Shown: positions 6,539 through 16,469 of the stretch, piece by piece
Position numbering within the stretch: the stretch's first letter is position 1
How the letters are laid out: each line of letters begins with the position of its first letter
NCBI RefSeq assembly: GCF_014323725.1
Contig: NZ_JABVED010000001.1
Location: forward strand, 1 to 44,503
Reading direction: 5' to 3'
DNA length: 44,503 nt
DNA from: Actinokineospora xionganensis
Lineage (GTDB): Bacteria > Actinomycetota > Actinomycetes > Mycobacteriales > Pseudonocardiaceae
Translations under genes and position numbers: made by a program
The notes under the pieces: model-generated
Databases searched by the model: none
What the model saw: the letters and a program-made list of their open reading frames with translations, nothing else
What the model was told of the DNA's origin: nothing

Positions 6539-9500
6539 ATGCCAGCGAGAGTCGAACGGCCCGATCTCGTCATCGGGATCACCGCGCCCGGTGCGGCCGA
6601 CGCCGCCCTGTGCGCGGCGGTCAGCGGCGCGGGCGGGCTGGGTGTCCTCGACCTCGGCAGCGGCGACCGGGCGGCCCGGGAGGCCGTGGTCTCGGTCGTG
6701 CGCGGGGCCGACGACGCGCCCGTCGGTGTGCGCGTGCCGCACTCGTGCGCGCTGACCGTCGACGACTTCGTCGCCCTGTTGGGAGATCACTCCAGCCGGA
6801 TCGCCGCGATCGTCCTCGGCTGGGGTTCGCCGTGGCAGCTCGCCGACATCCCGGATCACTTCTTCGTGCTCGTCGAGGCCACCTCGGCGGCCGAGGCGCT
6901 CGGCGCCGCGGAGAACGGCGCCGACGGTGTCATCCTGCGGGGGAGCGAAGCGGGTGGGCGGGTCGGCTCGCTCGGCTCGTTCGTGCTGCTGCAGCAGGTG
7001 CTCCGGGAGTCCGATCTCACCGTGCCGGTGTGGGTGTGTGGGGGAATCGGCCCGAACACCGCCGCGGGCGCCGTCGTCGCGGGCGCCGCCGGTGTCGTCC
7101 TGGAAACGCAGCTGTCCCTGCTTCCCGAAGCGGAACTTCCCGCGCGCGCCCGCGCGCTGGTGGCCGCGGGCGACGGGTCGGCGACGGTCGTCGTCGGCGG
7201 ACACCGTGTGCTGCCCGACCGCACGGCCGAACCGCTGCCCACCGATCTCGACGAGTCCACAGTGGCCTCCCGCGTCGCCGCGGGCGAGCTGGTCGCCGCC
7301 GGGCAGGATGTCTTCCTGGCGCAGCGCTTCGCCCGGGACCACGGCAGTGTCGCCCGCGTGGTGCGCGCCGTGCTCACGGCCGTCCGTTCCGCTCTCGCCC
7401 CGGGCATCGCCGCGCTGGCCGAGGGATCCGCGCTGGCCCGCGCTCTCGGTACCAGGCTGCCGGTCGCGCAGGGTCCGATGACCCGGGTCAGTGACCAGGC
7501 GGCGTTCGCCGCCGCAGTGGCCGGACATGGAGCGCTGCCGTTCGTCGCGCTCGCCCTGTCCACAGAGGACCAGACCCGTGCCCTGCTCGCCGAGACCCGG
7601 GAAACCCTGGGGGAGCGGCCCTGGGGCGTCGGCGTCCTCGGGTTCGCCCCCGAGGGGATCCGCGCCGCGCAGCTCGCGGTCATCAAGGAGATGCGACCCG
7701 CCACCGCGCTCATCGCCGGCGGTCGGCCCGACCAGGCCCGCGCGCTGGAGGACGAGGGCATCGCCACGTTCCTGCACGTGCCGTCCTCCGGTCTGCTGAG
7801 CCAGTTCCTCGCCGCGGGCGCGCGCCGGTTCGTCTTCGAGGGCGCCGAGTGCGGCGGCCACGTCGGACCGCTGTCGAGCTTCGCCCTCTGGGAGGCGCAG
7901 GTCGCCGTCCTGGTCGAGGCCGTCGACGCCGGTCTGCCCGCAGGCGAACTGCACCTGCTCTTCGCGGGCGGCATCCACGACGCCCGCTCGGCGGCGACCG
8001 TCGCCGCGGTCGCCGATCCGCTGGTGCGCAAGGGCGCCGGGGTCGGTGTCCTGATGGGCACCGGCTACCTGTTCACCGAGGAAGCCGTCACCTGTGGCGC
8101 CGTGCAGCCGGTGTTCCAGCGCCAGGTCCTGGCCGCGACCCACACCGAGCTGCTGCGCACCGCCCCCGGCCACGCGACCCGCTGCGTGAGCAGCCCGTTC
8201 ACCGAGGCCTTCCACTCGCTGGGCCGTGAACTGCTCGACCAGGGTGTGCCCGAGCGGGAGGTGTGGGAGCGGCTGGAGTCGCTCAACACCGGCAGGCTGC
8301 GCATCGCCAGCAAGGGCGTGCGCCGCGAGGGCGACGAGCTGGTCGCCGTCAGCGACGACGACCAGCTCGACCAGGGTCTGTTCATGGCGGGCGACGTCGC
8401 CGTGCTGCGGTCCCAGCCGACCACCATCGCCGCCCTGCACGCCGAGGTCACCTCCGGCGCGGTCGCGTTGTGGAACAAGCGGTCCGCTGTGCTGCGGTCC
8501 ACCATGGACCTTCCGGCGGGCGCCCCTGAGCTGCCGCCGCTCGACATCGCCATCGTCGGCATGTCCGCGATGTTCCCCGGCGCCGACACGCTCGCCGCCT
8601 TCTGGTCGACTGTGGTCGGTGGCGCCGACCAGGTCACCGAGGTGCCCGCGGGCCGCTGGGACGTCGACACCTACTACGCCGAGGGAGGCGGCCCCGGCCG
8701 CACCCCGTCGAAGTGGGGCGGCTTCCTGCCCGAGATCCCGTTCGACCCGCTGAGCTACGGCATCCCGCCGTCGACCCTGGCCGCCATCGAGCCGGTGCAG
8801 CTGCTGGCCCTCGAAGCGGCCCGCCGCGCGCTCGCCGACGCCGGCTACCCCGACGGCGGCCCTGGACGCGACCGCACGAGCGTGGTGTTCGGCGCCGAGG
8901 CGGGCAGCGACCTGGCCACCGCGCAGACCCTACGCATGGCCCTGCCCGAGTACCTCGGCGCGGTGCCGGAGCAGTTGGCCGACCAGCTGCCGGAGCTGAG
9001 CGAGGACACCTTCCCCGGCAGGCTGGCCAACGTCATCTCCGGGCGCATCGCCAACCGGCTCGACCTGGGCGGCGCCAACTACACAGTCGACGCGGCCTGC
9101 GCGTCGTCGTTGGCCGCGGTCGACATCGGCTGCAAGGAACTCGCAGGCGGCACCAGCGACATGGTTCTGTGCGGCGGCGCCGACCTGCACAACGCGGTCG
9201 ACGACTACCTCCTGTTCTCCTCGGTCGGCGCGCTGTCGAAGACGGGACGCTGCGCGACTTTCGACTCCTCGGCCGACGGCATCGCCCTCGGTGAGGGCGT
9301 GGCTGTCGTGGTCCTCAAGCGCCTGGCCGACGCCGAGCGCGACGGCGACCGGGTGTACGCGGTGATCCGCGGCGTCGGCAGCGGCAGCGACGGCAAGGCG
9401 CTGGGCCTGACCGCTCCCCGTCCCGACGGCCAGCGCCGCGCGATCGAGCGGGCCTACCGCACCGCCCGGGTGTCGCCGACCGAGATCGGCCTGGTCGAGG

Positions 9501-12500
9501 CGCACGGCACCGGCACCGTTGTCGGCGACCGCACCGAGCTGTCCACTTTGGACGCCGTTTTCACCGACGCGGGCGCCGCGCCGGGCAGCTGTGTCATCGG
9601 GTCGGTCAAGTCGCAGATCGGGCACACCAAGTGCGCGGCCGGGCTCGCCGGCCTGATCAAGGCCGCGCTGGCGGTGCACACCGGGGTCAAGCCGCCGACG
9701 TTGCACGTCACCGAGCCCAACCCGGCGTGGGACCCGCGGACCAGCCCGTTCGTCTTCCACGGCAAGGCCGCGCCCTGGACCGAGCGGCCCGATCGCCGGG
9801 TCGCCGGGGTCAGCGCGTTCGGCTTCGGCGGCACCAACTTCCACGTCGTGCTGCGCGGGCACCAGCGCTCCGACGCGGTGCGCCACGGCCTGCGCGAGTG
9901 GCCCGCCGAGCTGCTCGTGTTCCGCGGCGCCGATGAGGCGACCGCGCGCAGACAGGTCGAGCGGCTGTTGACGCTCGTCACCACCAACGACGCGCACGGC
10001 AGGCCGTGGACGCTGCGCGATCTGGCGCGGACCGCCGCCGAGCGCGCCGACCGCGACCGCACACCGGCTCACATCGCCGTGGTGGCCAAGGATCTGGATG
10101 AGCTGGCCACTCAGCTCCGGGCCGCCGTCGCCGGTCACTCGGTGCCCGGACTGCACGTCGAGGGCGGGCCCTCCGGCAAGCTCGGCGTGCTGTTCCCCGG
10201 CCAGGGCAGCCAGCGCCCGGGCATGCTCGCCGACCTGTTCGTCGCTTTCCCCGAACTGGGGAGGCTGGCCCGCGCGGTCGGCATGGACACCGGCGTGATC
10301 TTCCCGCCGTCCGCGTTCGACGAGAACGCCACGGCCGCGCAGGCCGACGCGCTGCGTGACACGAGGGTCGCGCAGCCCGCGCTCGGTCTGACCGGGCTTG
10401 CCGTCCACCACCTGCTGACCCGGCTCGGCGTCACCGCCGAAGCCTTCGGCGGGCACAGCTACGGCGAACTCGTCGCGCTCGCCGCCGCGGGCGCGCTCGA
10501 CGCGGGCACCCTGATGAACCTGAGCACCGCCCGTGCCGAGGCCATCCTCGGTGCGGCGGGCGACGACCCCGGCACGATGGCAGCGGTCTCCGCTGGCCGT
10601 GCCGAGACCGCGGCCGTGCTCGACGGGCTGTCCGGGTCCGTGGTCATCGCCAACGACAACGGTCCGCGCCAGGTCGTGGTCTCCGGGCCGACCACAGACG
10701 TCTTGGCCGCACTGGAAGCCTTGCGCGCGGCCGGCTTGTCGGCTCAGCGCATCCCGGTGGCGTGCGCGTTCCACAGCCCGCTGGTGGCGGGTGCGGGCGA
10801 GACCTTCGCCGAGGTGCTGGCCGGGGTGCCGGTCAGCACGCCCGAGGTGCCCGTGTGGTCCAACCGGACGGCGAGCGCGTACCCGACCGACCCCGACGGC
10901 GTCCGCGCCGAACTGGCCGCCCAAATCGGCTCCCCGGTGCGCTTCGCCGACCAGATCGAGGCGATGTACGCCGACGGCGTGCGGATCTTCCTTGAGGCAG
11001 GGGCCGGTCGGGTCCTCAGTGGACTCGTCGGCCGCATCCTCGGCGACCGGCCGCACACCGTGATCGCCGTCGACAACGGTGGCATCACCGGTCTGCTCGA
11101 CGCGGTGGCCCGGCTGGCCGTCGCCGGTGTCGACGTCCGCACGGGCTGGCTGTTCAGCGGCCGCGACGCCAAGGACGTCAGCACCCTTACGCCGCCCGCG
11201 CGTGCGGGGTGGACGATCGACGGCAGCTTCGTCCGGACGGTGGCAGGCGGGTATGTGGGCCTGGCGCCCGCCCGCAAGGTCACGTTGGCGGGCCCCGCGG
11301 TCGCCATGCCCGCCGCGTCGGACCGCGACGAGATGGTGAGCGACTTCCTGCGCACCAGCCGGGAACTCATCGCCGCGCAGCGGGACGTCCTGTTGGGTTA
11401 CCTGGGTTCGGCGCCGGTGGCGACGCCGCTCGTGAGCCAGACACCGAAGCAGACCGCGGAGCCGATGGCCGCACCCGCGGCTGCCCGCCCTGAGGTGGTA
11501 GCGGCGGCGCCGGACGCGCTGTCGGTGGTGGTCGAGGTGATCGCCGCCCGGACGGGATACCCGGTCGAGATGATCGACCCGGCCGTGGATCTCGAAGCCG
11601 ACCTGAGCGTGGACTCGATCAAGCGCACGGAAATCGCCGGTGAGGTGGCCTCGCGATTGGGCCTGTCCGGTCAGAACGCGATCGACGGGCTGGTCAAGGC
11701 GCGAACGGCTGGGGCGATGGCTCAGGCCGCGGGTGGGCGGGCGCCCGCCGCGGTAGGACAGGTGTCGTCGGTCGACTCGCTCGCCGTGGTGATCGAGGTG
11801 ATCGCGGCCCGCACCGGCTACCCGGTGGAGATGATCAGTCCGACGGTGGATCTGGAAGCGGATCTGAGCGTGGACTCGATCAAGCGCACGGAGATCGCCG
11901 GTGAGGTGGCCTCGCGGCTTGGATTGGCCCATGGCCAGGTCGATGTGCTGGTCAAAGCTCGTACCGCCGCCGCGATGGCGCGGGCGACCGGGACGGAAGC
12001 TCCTGTCGTGGCACCGGCGACCGGGACCGAGCCCGCCGCCGTGGCACCGGGTTCCCCGGCCGGTCCGATCGGTGTCGTGATCGAGGTGATCTCCGCCCGC
12101 ACCGGCTACCCGGCGGAGATGATCCTCCCGACCATCGACCTGGAAGCCGACCTGAGCATCGACTCGATCAAGCGGAGCGAGATCGCGGGCGAGGTCGCCG
12201 CGCGGCTCGGGCTGGGCCAGGACCAGGTCGACGTGCTGGTCAGGGCCCGCACCGCGGCCGCGATGGCGGACTCCGTGGCGGACAAGGCGTCGCCATTGGG
12301 CGTCGAGGGTTCGCCCGCACAGCGCTACGTGCTGGAGTTGGTGGCCGCCGCAGCCGAGCCGAGCGCCGACATGATGGCGCTGGCGGGCAAGCACATCCTG
12401 ATCGCGGGCGGCGACCCGGCACTGGCCACCGAACTGGCCGACCAGCTCTCCGCCCGCGGCGCGCTGGCCATCCCCTTCCAGGGCAGGCCGGAGCTGGCCG

Positions 12501-13765
12501 CCGACGTCGACCGAGTCGACGGCCTCATCTCGCTGCACGCGCTGCACGACGAGGACGCCGTGCTCCCCGGCACGTTCGGGCTGCTGAAGTCCGCGCTCGC
12601 CCGCGGGCCGAAGTGGGTGCTGGCGGCCTCGGCCGCGACGCCGGTGGCCGCGGGCCTGCGGGGACTTTTCCGTTCCCTGCACCGCGAATACCCCGACCTG
12701 GTGGCCAGGCACGTCGAACTGGACCCGGCCATGGCCCACGAGCAGACCGCCGAGCTCATCGTCACCGAGATCCTCACCGGCCGCGACGAGCCCGCCGTGA
12801 TCGTCACCGCCGAGGGCAGGCAGGCGTACCGCATGGTGCCCAAGCCGCTCGGCTCCCTCGCCACCTCGGGCGCGGGACCGGCGGGCATCGGCGCCGCCGA
12901 GGCCGAAGCGGTCGGTCTGACCCGCGACTCCGTCGTGCTGCTCATCGGGGGAGCGCGCGGGATCACCGCCCAGGTGGCCGTGGCGATCGGCGAGGCCGCC
13001 GGCTGTCACATCGAACTCGCGGGCCGCACCGTGCTCGACGCCGAACCGGAGCACCCGGCCGTCCTGGTCGCCCGCGACCTCGCCGGGCTGCGGTCGGCGC
13101 TGGCCGGGCTCGGCGGGCGCGACCTCGCGCAGATCGAACGGGAAGCCCGCGAGATCCTGGCGCGCAGAGAGGTCACCGCGACCCTGCGGGAGATCAGAGG
13201 AACCGGCGCGACCGCCGAGTACCACACCCTCGACGTGCGCGACGGCGACGCGGTCCGGCAGCTGATCAAGCAGGTGCACACCGAGCACGGCAGGCTCGAC
13301 GGCGTCGTCTACGCCGCGGGCGTCATCGAGGACCGGCTGGTCGCCGAGAAGGACCCGAAGTCGTTCGAGCGGGTCTACGGCACCAAGGTCGACGGTGCGA
13401 ACGCGGTGCTCGCCGAACTGGGCGACTTGGCGGTGGACACGAAGTTCGTCGTCTTCTTCGGCAGCATCGCCGCCGCCCTGGGCAACCGGGGGCAGGCCGA
13501 CTACGCCGCCGCCAACGACGCCCTCGACAGCATGGCGGCGGACTGGTCGCGGCGCACCGGAAACCGCGCGCTCACTGTCCACTGGGGACCGTGGGCGCCG
13601 GTCGGCGCGCACAGCGGCATGGTCAGCGCGGAACTCGGCCGATCCTACGCCGAGCGCGGGATCAAGCTGCTCGACCCGGCCGACGGCGTGGCCAGCCTGC
13701 TGCGCGAACTGGCCTGGGGCGACCCCGCCCAGCACGCCGTCGTGTACTCGGCATCGGAGTGGTGA
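6539..13765 (+). CDS. Iterative polyketide/secondary-lipid synthase: NMO-NMO-KS-AT-ACP-ACP-ACP-KR
   Basis: A 2408-residue multidomain synthase that builds and processes an acyl chain by repeated condensation. It has two nitronate-monooxygenase/PfaD-like FMN barrel regions, residues ~8-235 and ~304-645, with signatures SEAGGRVGSLGSF and AECGGHVGPLSSF. The KS spans ~668-1090, with Cys854 in DAACASS, His989 in EAHGTGT and His1029 in IGHTKCAAG. The AT spans ~1210-1540, with Ser1307 in GHSYGE. Three ACPs carry phosphopantetheine serines 1693, 1780 and 1876 in (V/I)DSIKR. The KR spans ~2125-2340, with GGARGIT and a Ser/Tyr site (GSIAAALG, DYAAAND). KS-AT-tandem ACP-KR is the order of PfaA/HglE synthases; here the enoyl-reductase-like part is fused at the N-terminus. 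The start is ATG 6539 after GCGGAGG; an open extension to 6017 overlaps the SDR and is not used. No DH is present; it is supplied by the next gene, 4 bases away. Confidence 0.92.
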   Translation: MPARVERPDLVIGITAPGAADAALCAAVSGAGGLGVLDLGSGDRAAREAVVSVVRGADDAPVGVRVPHSCALTVDDFVALLGDHSSRIAAIVLGWGSPWQLADIPDHFFVLVEATSAAEALGAAENGADGVILRGSEAGGRVGSLGSFVLLQQVLRESDLTVPVWVCGGIGPNTAAGAVVAGAAGVVLETQLSLLPEAELPARARALVAAGDGSATVVVGGHRVLPDRTAEPLPTDLDESTVASRVAAGELVAAGQDVFLAQRFARDHGSVARVVRAVLTAVRSALAPGIAALAEGSALARALGTRLPVAQGPMTRVSDQAAFAAAVAGHGALPFVALALSTEDQTRALLAETRETLGERPWGVGVLGFAPEGIRAAQLAVIKEMRPATALIAGGRPDQARALEDEGIATFLHVPSSGLLSQFLAAGARRFVFEGAECGGHVGPLSSFALWEAQVAVLVEAVDAGLPAGELHLLFAGGIHDARSAATVAAVADPLVRKGAGVGVLMGTGYLFTEEAVTCGAVQPVFQRQVLAATHTELLRTAPGHATRCVSSPFTEAFHSLGRELLDQGVPEREVWERLESLNTGRLRIASKGVRREGDELVAVSDDDQLDQGLFMAGDVAVLRSQPTTIAALHAEVTSGAVALWNKRSAVLRSTMDLPAGAPELPPLDIAIVGMSAMFPGADTLAAFWSTVVGGADQVTEVPAGRWDVDTYYAEGGGPGRTPSKWGGFLPEIPFDPLSYGIPPSTLAAIEPVQLLALEAARRALADAGYPDGGPGRDRTSVVFGAEAGSDLATAQTLRMALPEYLGAVPEQLADQLPELSEDTFPGRLANVISGRIANRLDLGGANYTVDAACASSLAAVDIGCKELAGGTSDMVLCGGADLHNAVDDYLLFSSVGALSKTGRCATFDSSADGIALGEGVAVVVLKRLADAERDGDRVYAVIRGVGSGSDGKALGLTAPRPDGQRRAIERAYRTARVSPTEIGLVEAHGTGTVVGDRTELSTLDAVFTDAGAAPGSCVIGSVKSQIGHTKCAAGLAGLIKAALAVHTGVKPPTLHVTEPNPAWDPRTSPFVFHGKAAPWTERPDRRVAGVSAFGFGGTNFHVVLRGHQRSDAVRHGLREWPAELLVFRGADEATARRQVERLLTLVTTNDAHGRPWTLRDLARTAAERADRDRTPAHIAVVAKDLDELATQLRAAVAGHSVPGLHVEGGPSGKLGVLFPGQGSQRPGMLADLFVAFPELGRLARAVGMDTGVIFPPSAFDENATAAQADALRDTRVAQPALGLTGLAVHHLLTRLGVTAEAFGGHSYGELVALAAAGALDAGTLMNLSTARAEAILGAAGDDPGTMAAVSAGRAETAAVLDGLSGSVVIANDNGPRQVVVSGPTTDVLAALEALRAAGLSAQRIPVACAFHSPLVAGAGETFAEVLAGVPVSTPEVPVWSNRTASAYPTDPDGVRAELAAQIGSPVRFADQIEAMYADGVRIFLEAGAGRVLSGLVGRILGDRPHTVIAVDNGGITGLLDAVARLAVAGVDVRTGWLFSGRDAKDVSTLTPPARAGWTIDGSFVRTVAGGYVGLAPARKVTLAGPAVAMPAASDRDEMVSDFLRTSRELIAAQRDVLLGYLGSAPVATPLVSQTPKQTAEPMAAPAAARPEVVAAAPDALSVVVEVIAARTGYPVEMIDPAVDLEADLSVDSIKRTEIAGEVASRLGLSGQNAIDGLVKARTAGAMAQAAGGRAPAAVGQVSSVDSLAVVIEVIAARTGYPVEMISPTVDLEADLSVDSIKRTEIAGEVASRLGLAHGQVDVLVKARTAAAMARATGTEAPVVAPATGTEPAAVAPGSPAGPIGVVIEVISARTGYPAEMILPTIDLEADLSIDSIKRSEIAGEVAARLGLGQDQVDVLVRARTAAAMADSVADKASPLGVEGSPAQRYVLELVAAAAEPSADMMALAGKHILIAGGDPALATELADQLSARGALAIPFQGRPELAADVDRVDGLISLHALHDEDAVLPGTFGLLKSALARGPKWVLAASAATPVAAGLRGLFRSLHREYPDLVARHVELDPAMAHEQTAELIVTEILTGRDEPAVIVTAEGRQAYRMVPKPLGSLATSGAGPAGIGAAEAEAVGLTRDSVVLLIGGARGITAQVAVAIGEAAGCHIELAGRTVLDAEPEHPAVLVARDLAGLRSALAGLGGRDLAQIEREAREILARREVTATLREIRGTGATAEYHTLDVRDGDAVRQLIKQVHTEHGRLDGVVYAAGVIEDRLVAEKDPKSFERVYGTKVDGANAVLAELGDLAVDTKFVVFFGSIAAALGNRGQADYAAANDALDSMAADWSRRTGNRALTVHWGPWAPVGAHSGMVSAELGRSYAERGIKLLDPADGVASLLRELAWGDPAQHAVVYSASEW

Positions 13766-13769
13766 GGCG

Positions 13770-16469
13770 ATGACGGCCATCGACATCCTCGGACCCAGGA
13801 CGGTCACCGAGCCGGAACGGGTGCTGCTGCTGGCCGCCGCCAGCCCGGCCGAGCTGTCCGCGCTGCTCGACCGCGCCGACACCGACGTCCTCGCCCTGCC
13901 ACCCGGCACGGCGATCGGCGCCCGGCTCGGCATCGTCGACCCGACCCCGCGCAGGCTCGCCCTGGCCCGCAAAGTCGTCGCCCGGGGGCGTGCCCTGCGG
14001 GGTCGTGACGACGTGTGGTTCAGCCCGGACCAGCTGCTCCGCGGTGGTCGGACGGCGTTTGTCTTCCCCGGCCTGGAAGCCGACTTCGCGCCGCGGGTCG
14101 ACGACCTCGCCGAGTTGCTCGGCGTGCCGGTGCCGGACCTGGGCACCCAGACCGTCGGCAGGCACGGCGGGGCGGTCCTCGCCGTCGGCAGGCTGCTGGA
14201 CGCGGCGCTGCGTCGGATGGCGATCGTGCCGGACGCCGTCGCCGGGCACAGCGTCGGCGAGTGGACGGCCATGATCGCGGGCGGTGTCGTCTCCGGCGCC
14301 GACTTCGACGCCATGCTCGCCCGCACCGACCTCGACGCGCTGCGCGTGCCCGGCGTCGAGTTCGCGGTGCTCGGTTGCCCCGCGGCCCGGGCCGCCGAAG
14401 CCATCGCGCACAGCCCGGAGCTGGTGATCTCCCACGAGAACTCCACCAACCAGACCGTCGTATGCGGTCCCGCCGACCGCATCGCCGAACTGGTCGAGCG
14501 GATGCGCGCGGCGGCGGTGATCTGCCAGGTGCTGCCGTTCCGCTCCGGCTTCCACACCCCCATGCTCGCGCCGTTCCTCGGCGAGTTCGAGCAGGGCGTG
14601 CCCAGCCTGCGGATGCACCCGGCCGCCATCCCGGTCTGGTCGGCGAACACCGCGAGCCCGTTCCCGGACGACCCGGCGCTGGCCCGTGAGCTGTGCGTGC
14701 GCCACCTGGTCGAGCCCGTCCGGTTCCGCGCCACCATCCAGGCCCTCTACGACTCCGGCGTCCGCGTCTTCGTCCAAGCGGGCCCCGGCCAACTCGGATC
14801 GCTGATCGATGACACGCTCCGCGACGCCGTCCACCTCACCGTCGCCGCCAACTCCGGGCAGCGCTGCGGTGTCGACCAGCTTCGCCGGGTCGCCGCCGCC
14901 CTGTGGGCCGAGGGCGGCAATCCCGACTTCACCGCGCTCGCCCCGCGCAAGGCCGAGGAACCGGTCGAGCCGAGTCTGTCGCGGCTGAGCGAACTGGCTG
15001 TGCGGTTCCCCGCGCTGCGCGAGCTGACCGCGCTCATCGACGAGACCACCGACGCCGTCGCCGCCGTCCTCACCGCGGCAGGCCGCCCCGCCATGACACC
15101 GCGCGAGTTCAGCCTGACGGTGTCCACCTCGGACATGCCCTACCTGGCCGACCACTGCTTCGCCCGGCAGCGCGATGGCTGGCCCGACGAGACCGACCTG
15201 CGGCCCGTCGTCCCGGCGACGACCGTCGTGCAGCACCTCATCGACGCCGCCCGCTCCGCCGCGCCCGGACGGGTCGTCGTCGGCGTCGACAACCTTCGCT
15301 TCCGCCGCTGGCTCGTCGCCGCGCCCGCGACCGAGGTCGCCGTCTCGGTGCGGCCCTTGGACAGCGACCGGGTCGAGGTGCGGCTCGGGGACTACGCCGA
15401 CGGAACGGTCGTACTGGGCGACAGCTACCCGCAAGCCCCCCGGCCGTGGACGCCCAAGGCGGGGGAGCGGGCGCCGAGTCTGTCGGCCGCGGACCTCTAT
15501 GCCCAGCGCTGGCTGTTCCACGGCCCGTCCTACCAGGGGATCAGCCGCACTCTAGCGGTGTCCGACGACGACGCCCGCGCGGAGATCACCGTGCCCGAAG
15601 CGCCGGGCGCCCTGCTCGACAACGTCGGCCAGGTCATCGGCCACTGGCTGGTGGAGAACCACCCGCAGCGTTGGATCGCGTTCCCCATCGCGATCAACCG
15701 GATCCGGTTCCACCGCCCGGCTCCCGGCATCGGGTCCACTGTGGACTGCTCGATGCGGGTCACCGGGATCGAGCTCGCCACCGTGCGCGCCGACGCCCAG
15801 GTGACCGCGGGCGGTGAGGTGGCGGTGTCCATCGAGGGGTGGACCGACACCCGGTTCGACAGCGACGCCGCGATCGGCTCCGTGCACCGGTTCCCGGAGA
15901 CCAGCACCCTGTCCTGGCGGGCCGATGGCGGCTGGTGGGCCGCCGCGGAACGCTGGCCGAGCCTGGCATCCCGCGAGTTCTACCTGCGCAAATACCTTGG
16001 CGCGGCGGAGATCGCGGAGTACGAGGCCTGTGACCCGACCGAGCGGCGGCGCTGGCTGCTGCGCCGGATCGTGGTCAAGGACGCCGTGCGCGGCAGGCTC
16101 TGGGACGACGGCTATGGCCCGCTGTTCCCCGCCGAGTTGCGCGTGCGCGAAGACGCGTCCGGCCGGTGCGCTGTCACCGGTGTGGGCGGGCTTGAGATCC
16201 CCGACCTGACCGTGAACGTCGACAGCAGCCACGAGTTCGGAGTGGCGATGGTCGAGGGCCAGATCGCGATCGCCGAGCTCGAATGGCCGCCCGCCCGCAA
16301 CCGCGATCCGCGGCTGATGGCGGCCGCGTCGGCCGCCTCCGAGCTGATCGTCAACGCGGGCGGCGCCCGCATCGAACTGGTGGCCAATCCCGATGGCCTG
16401 CCGGTTCGCCAGTACGTCGTGGCCTGGGTCCCGGGCCAGTCCACAACGCAGAAGGAGGAGACATCGTGA
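13770..16469 (+). CDS. Synthase partner: acyltransferase-dehydratase with PPTase-like tail
   Basis: An 899-residue companion of the synthase. Residues ~90-400 are an AT domain with Ser161 in GHSVGE and SGFHTPM as the second active-site region. Residues ~445-720 look like a double-hotdog dehydratase. His462 lies in YLADHCF and is followed by a Pro-rich VVPATT, while WLFHGPSYQGI marks the second hotdog. Residues ~745-890 resemble a 4'-phosphopantetheinyl transferase: RRIVVKDAVRG matches the W/KE-x-x-K region loosely, and VNVDSSHEFGVAMV recalls the SH motif. Key acidic residues are not obvious, so this tail may be inactive. An AT-DH protein next to a PfaA-like synthase parallels PfaB plus the DH of PfaC, or HglD. 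The stop overlaps the next start by 4 bases (GTGA). Confidence 0.82.
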   Translation: MTAIDILGPRTVTEPERVLLLAAASPAELSALLDRADTDVLALPPGTAIGARLGIVDPTPRRLALARKVVARGRALRGRDDVWFSPDQLLRGGRTAFVFPGLEADFAPRVDDLAELLGVPVPDLGTQTVGRHGGAVLAVGRLLDAALRRMAIVPDAVAGHSVGEWTAMIAGGVVSGADFDAMLARTDLDALRVPGVEFAVLGCPAARAAEAIAHSPELVISHENSTNQTVVCGPADRIAELVERMRAAAVICQVLPFRSGFHTPMLAPFLGEFEQGVPSLRMHPAAIPVWSANTASPFPDDPALARELCVRHLVEPVRFRATIQALYDSGVRVFVQAGPGQLGSLIDDTLRDAVHLTVAANSGQRCGVDQLRRVAAALWAEGGNPDFTALAPRKAEEPVEPSLSRLSELAVRFPALRELTALIDETTDAVAAVLTAAGRPAMTPREFSLTVSTSDMPYLADHCFARQRDGWPDETDLRPVVPATTVVQHLIDAARSAAPGRVVVGVDNLRFRRWLVAAPATEVAVSVRPLDSDRVEVRLGDYADGTVVLGDSYPQAPRPWTPKAGERAPSLSAADLYAQRWLFHGPSYQGISRTLAVSDDDARAEITVPEAPGALLDNVGQVIGHWLVENHPQRWIAFPIAINRIRFHRPAPGIGSTVDCSMRVTGIELATVRADAQVTAGGEVAVSIEGWTDTRFDSDAAIGSVHRFPETSTLSWRADGGWWAAAERWPSLASREFYLRKYLGAAEIAEYEACDPTERRRWLLRRIVVKDAVRGRLWDDGYGPLFPAELRVREDASGRCAVTGVGGLEIPDLTVNVDSSHEFGVAMVEGQIAIAELEWPPARNRDPRLMAAASAASELIVNAGGARIELVANPDGLPVRQYVVAWVPGQSTTQKEETS

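Noticed and set aside
8930..14737. Minus-strand open frame of more than 1900 codons across the synthase
   Set aside because: It is Arg/Gly/His/Val-rich antisense of a well-conserved PKS, a usual effect of high-GC third-position bias. No domain is recognised.
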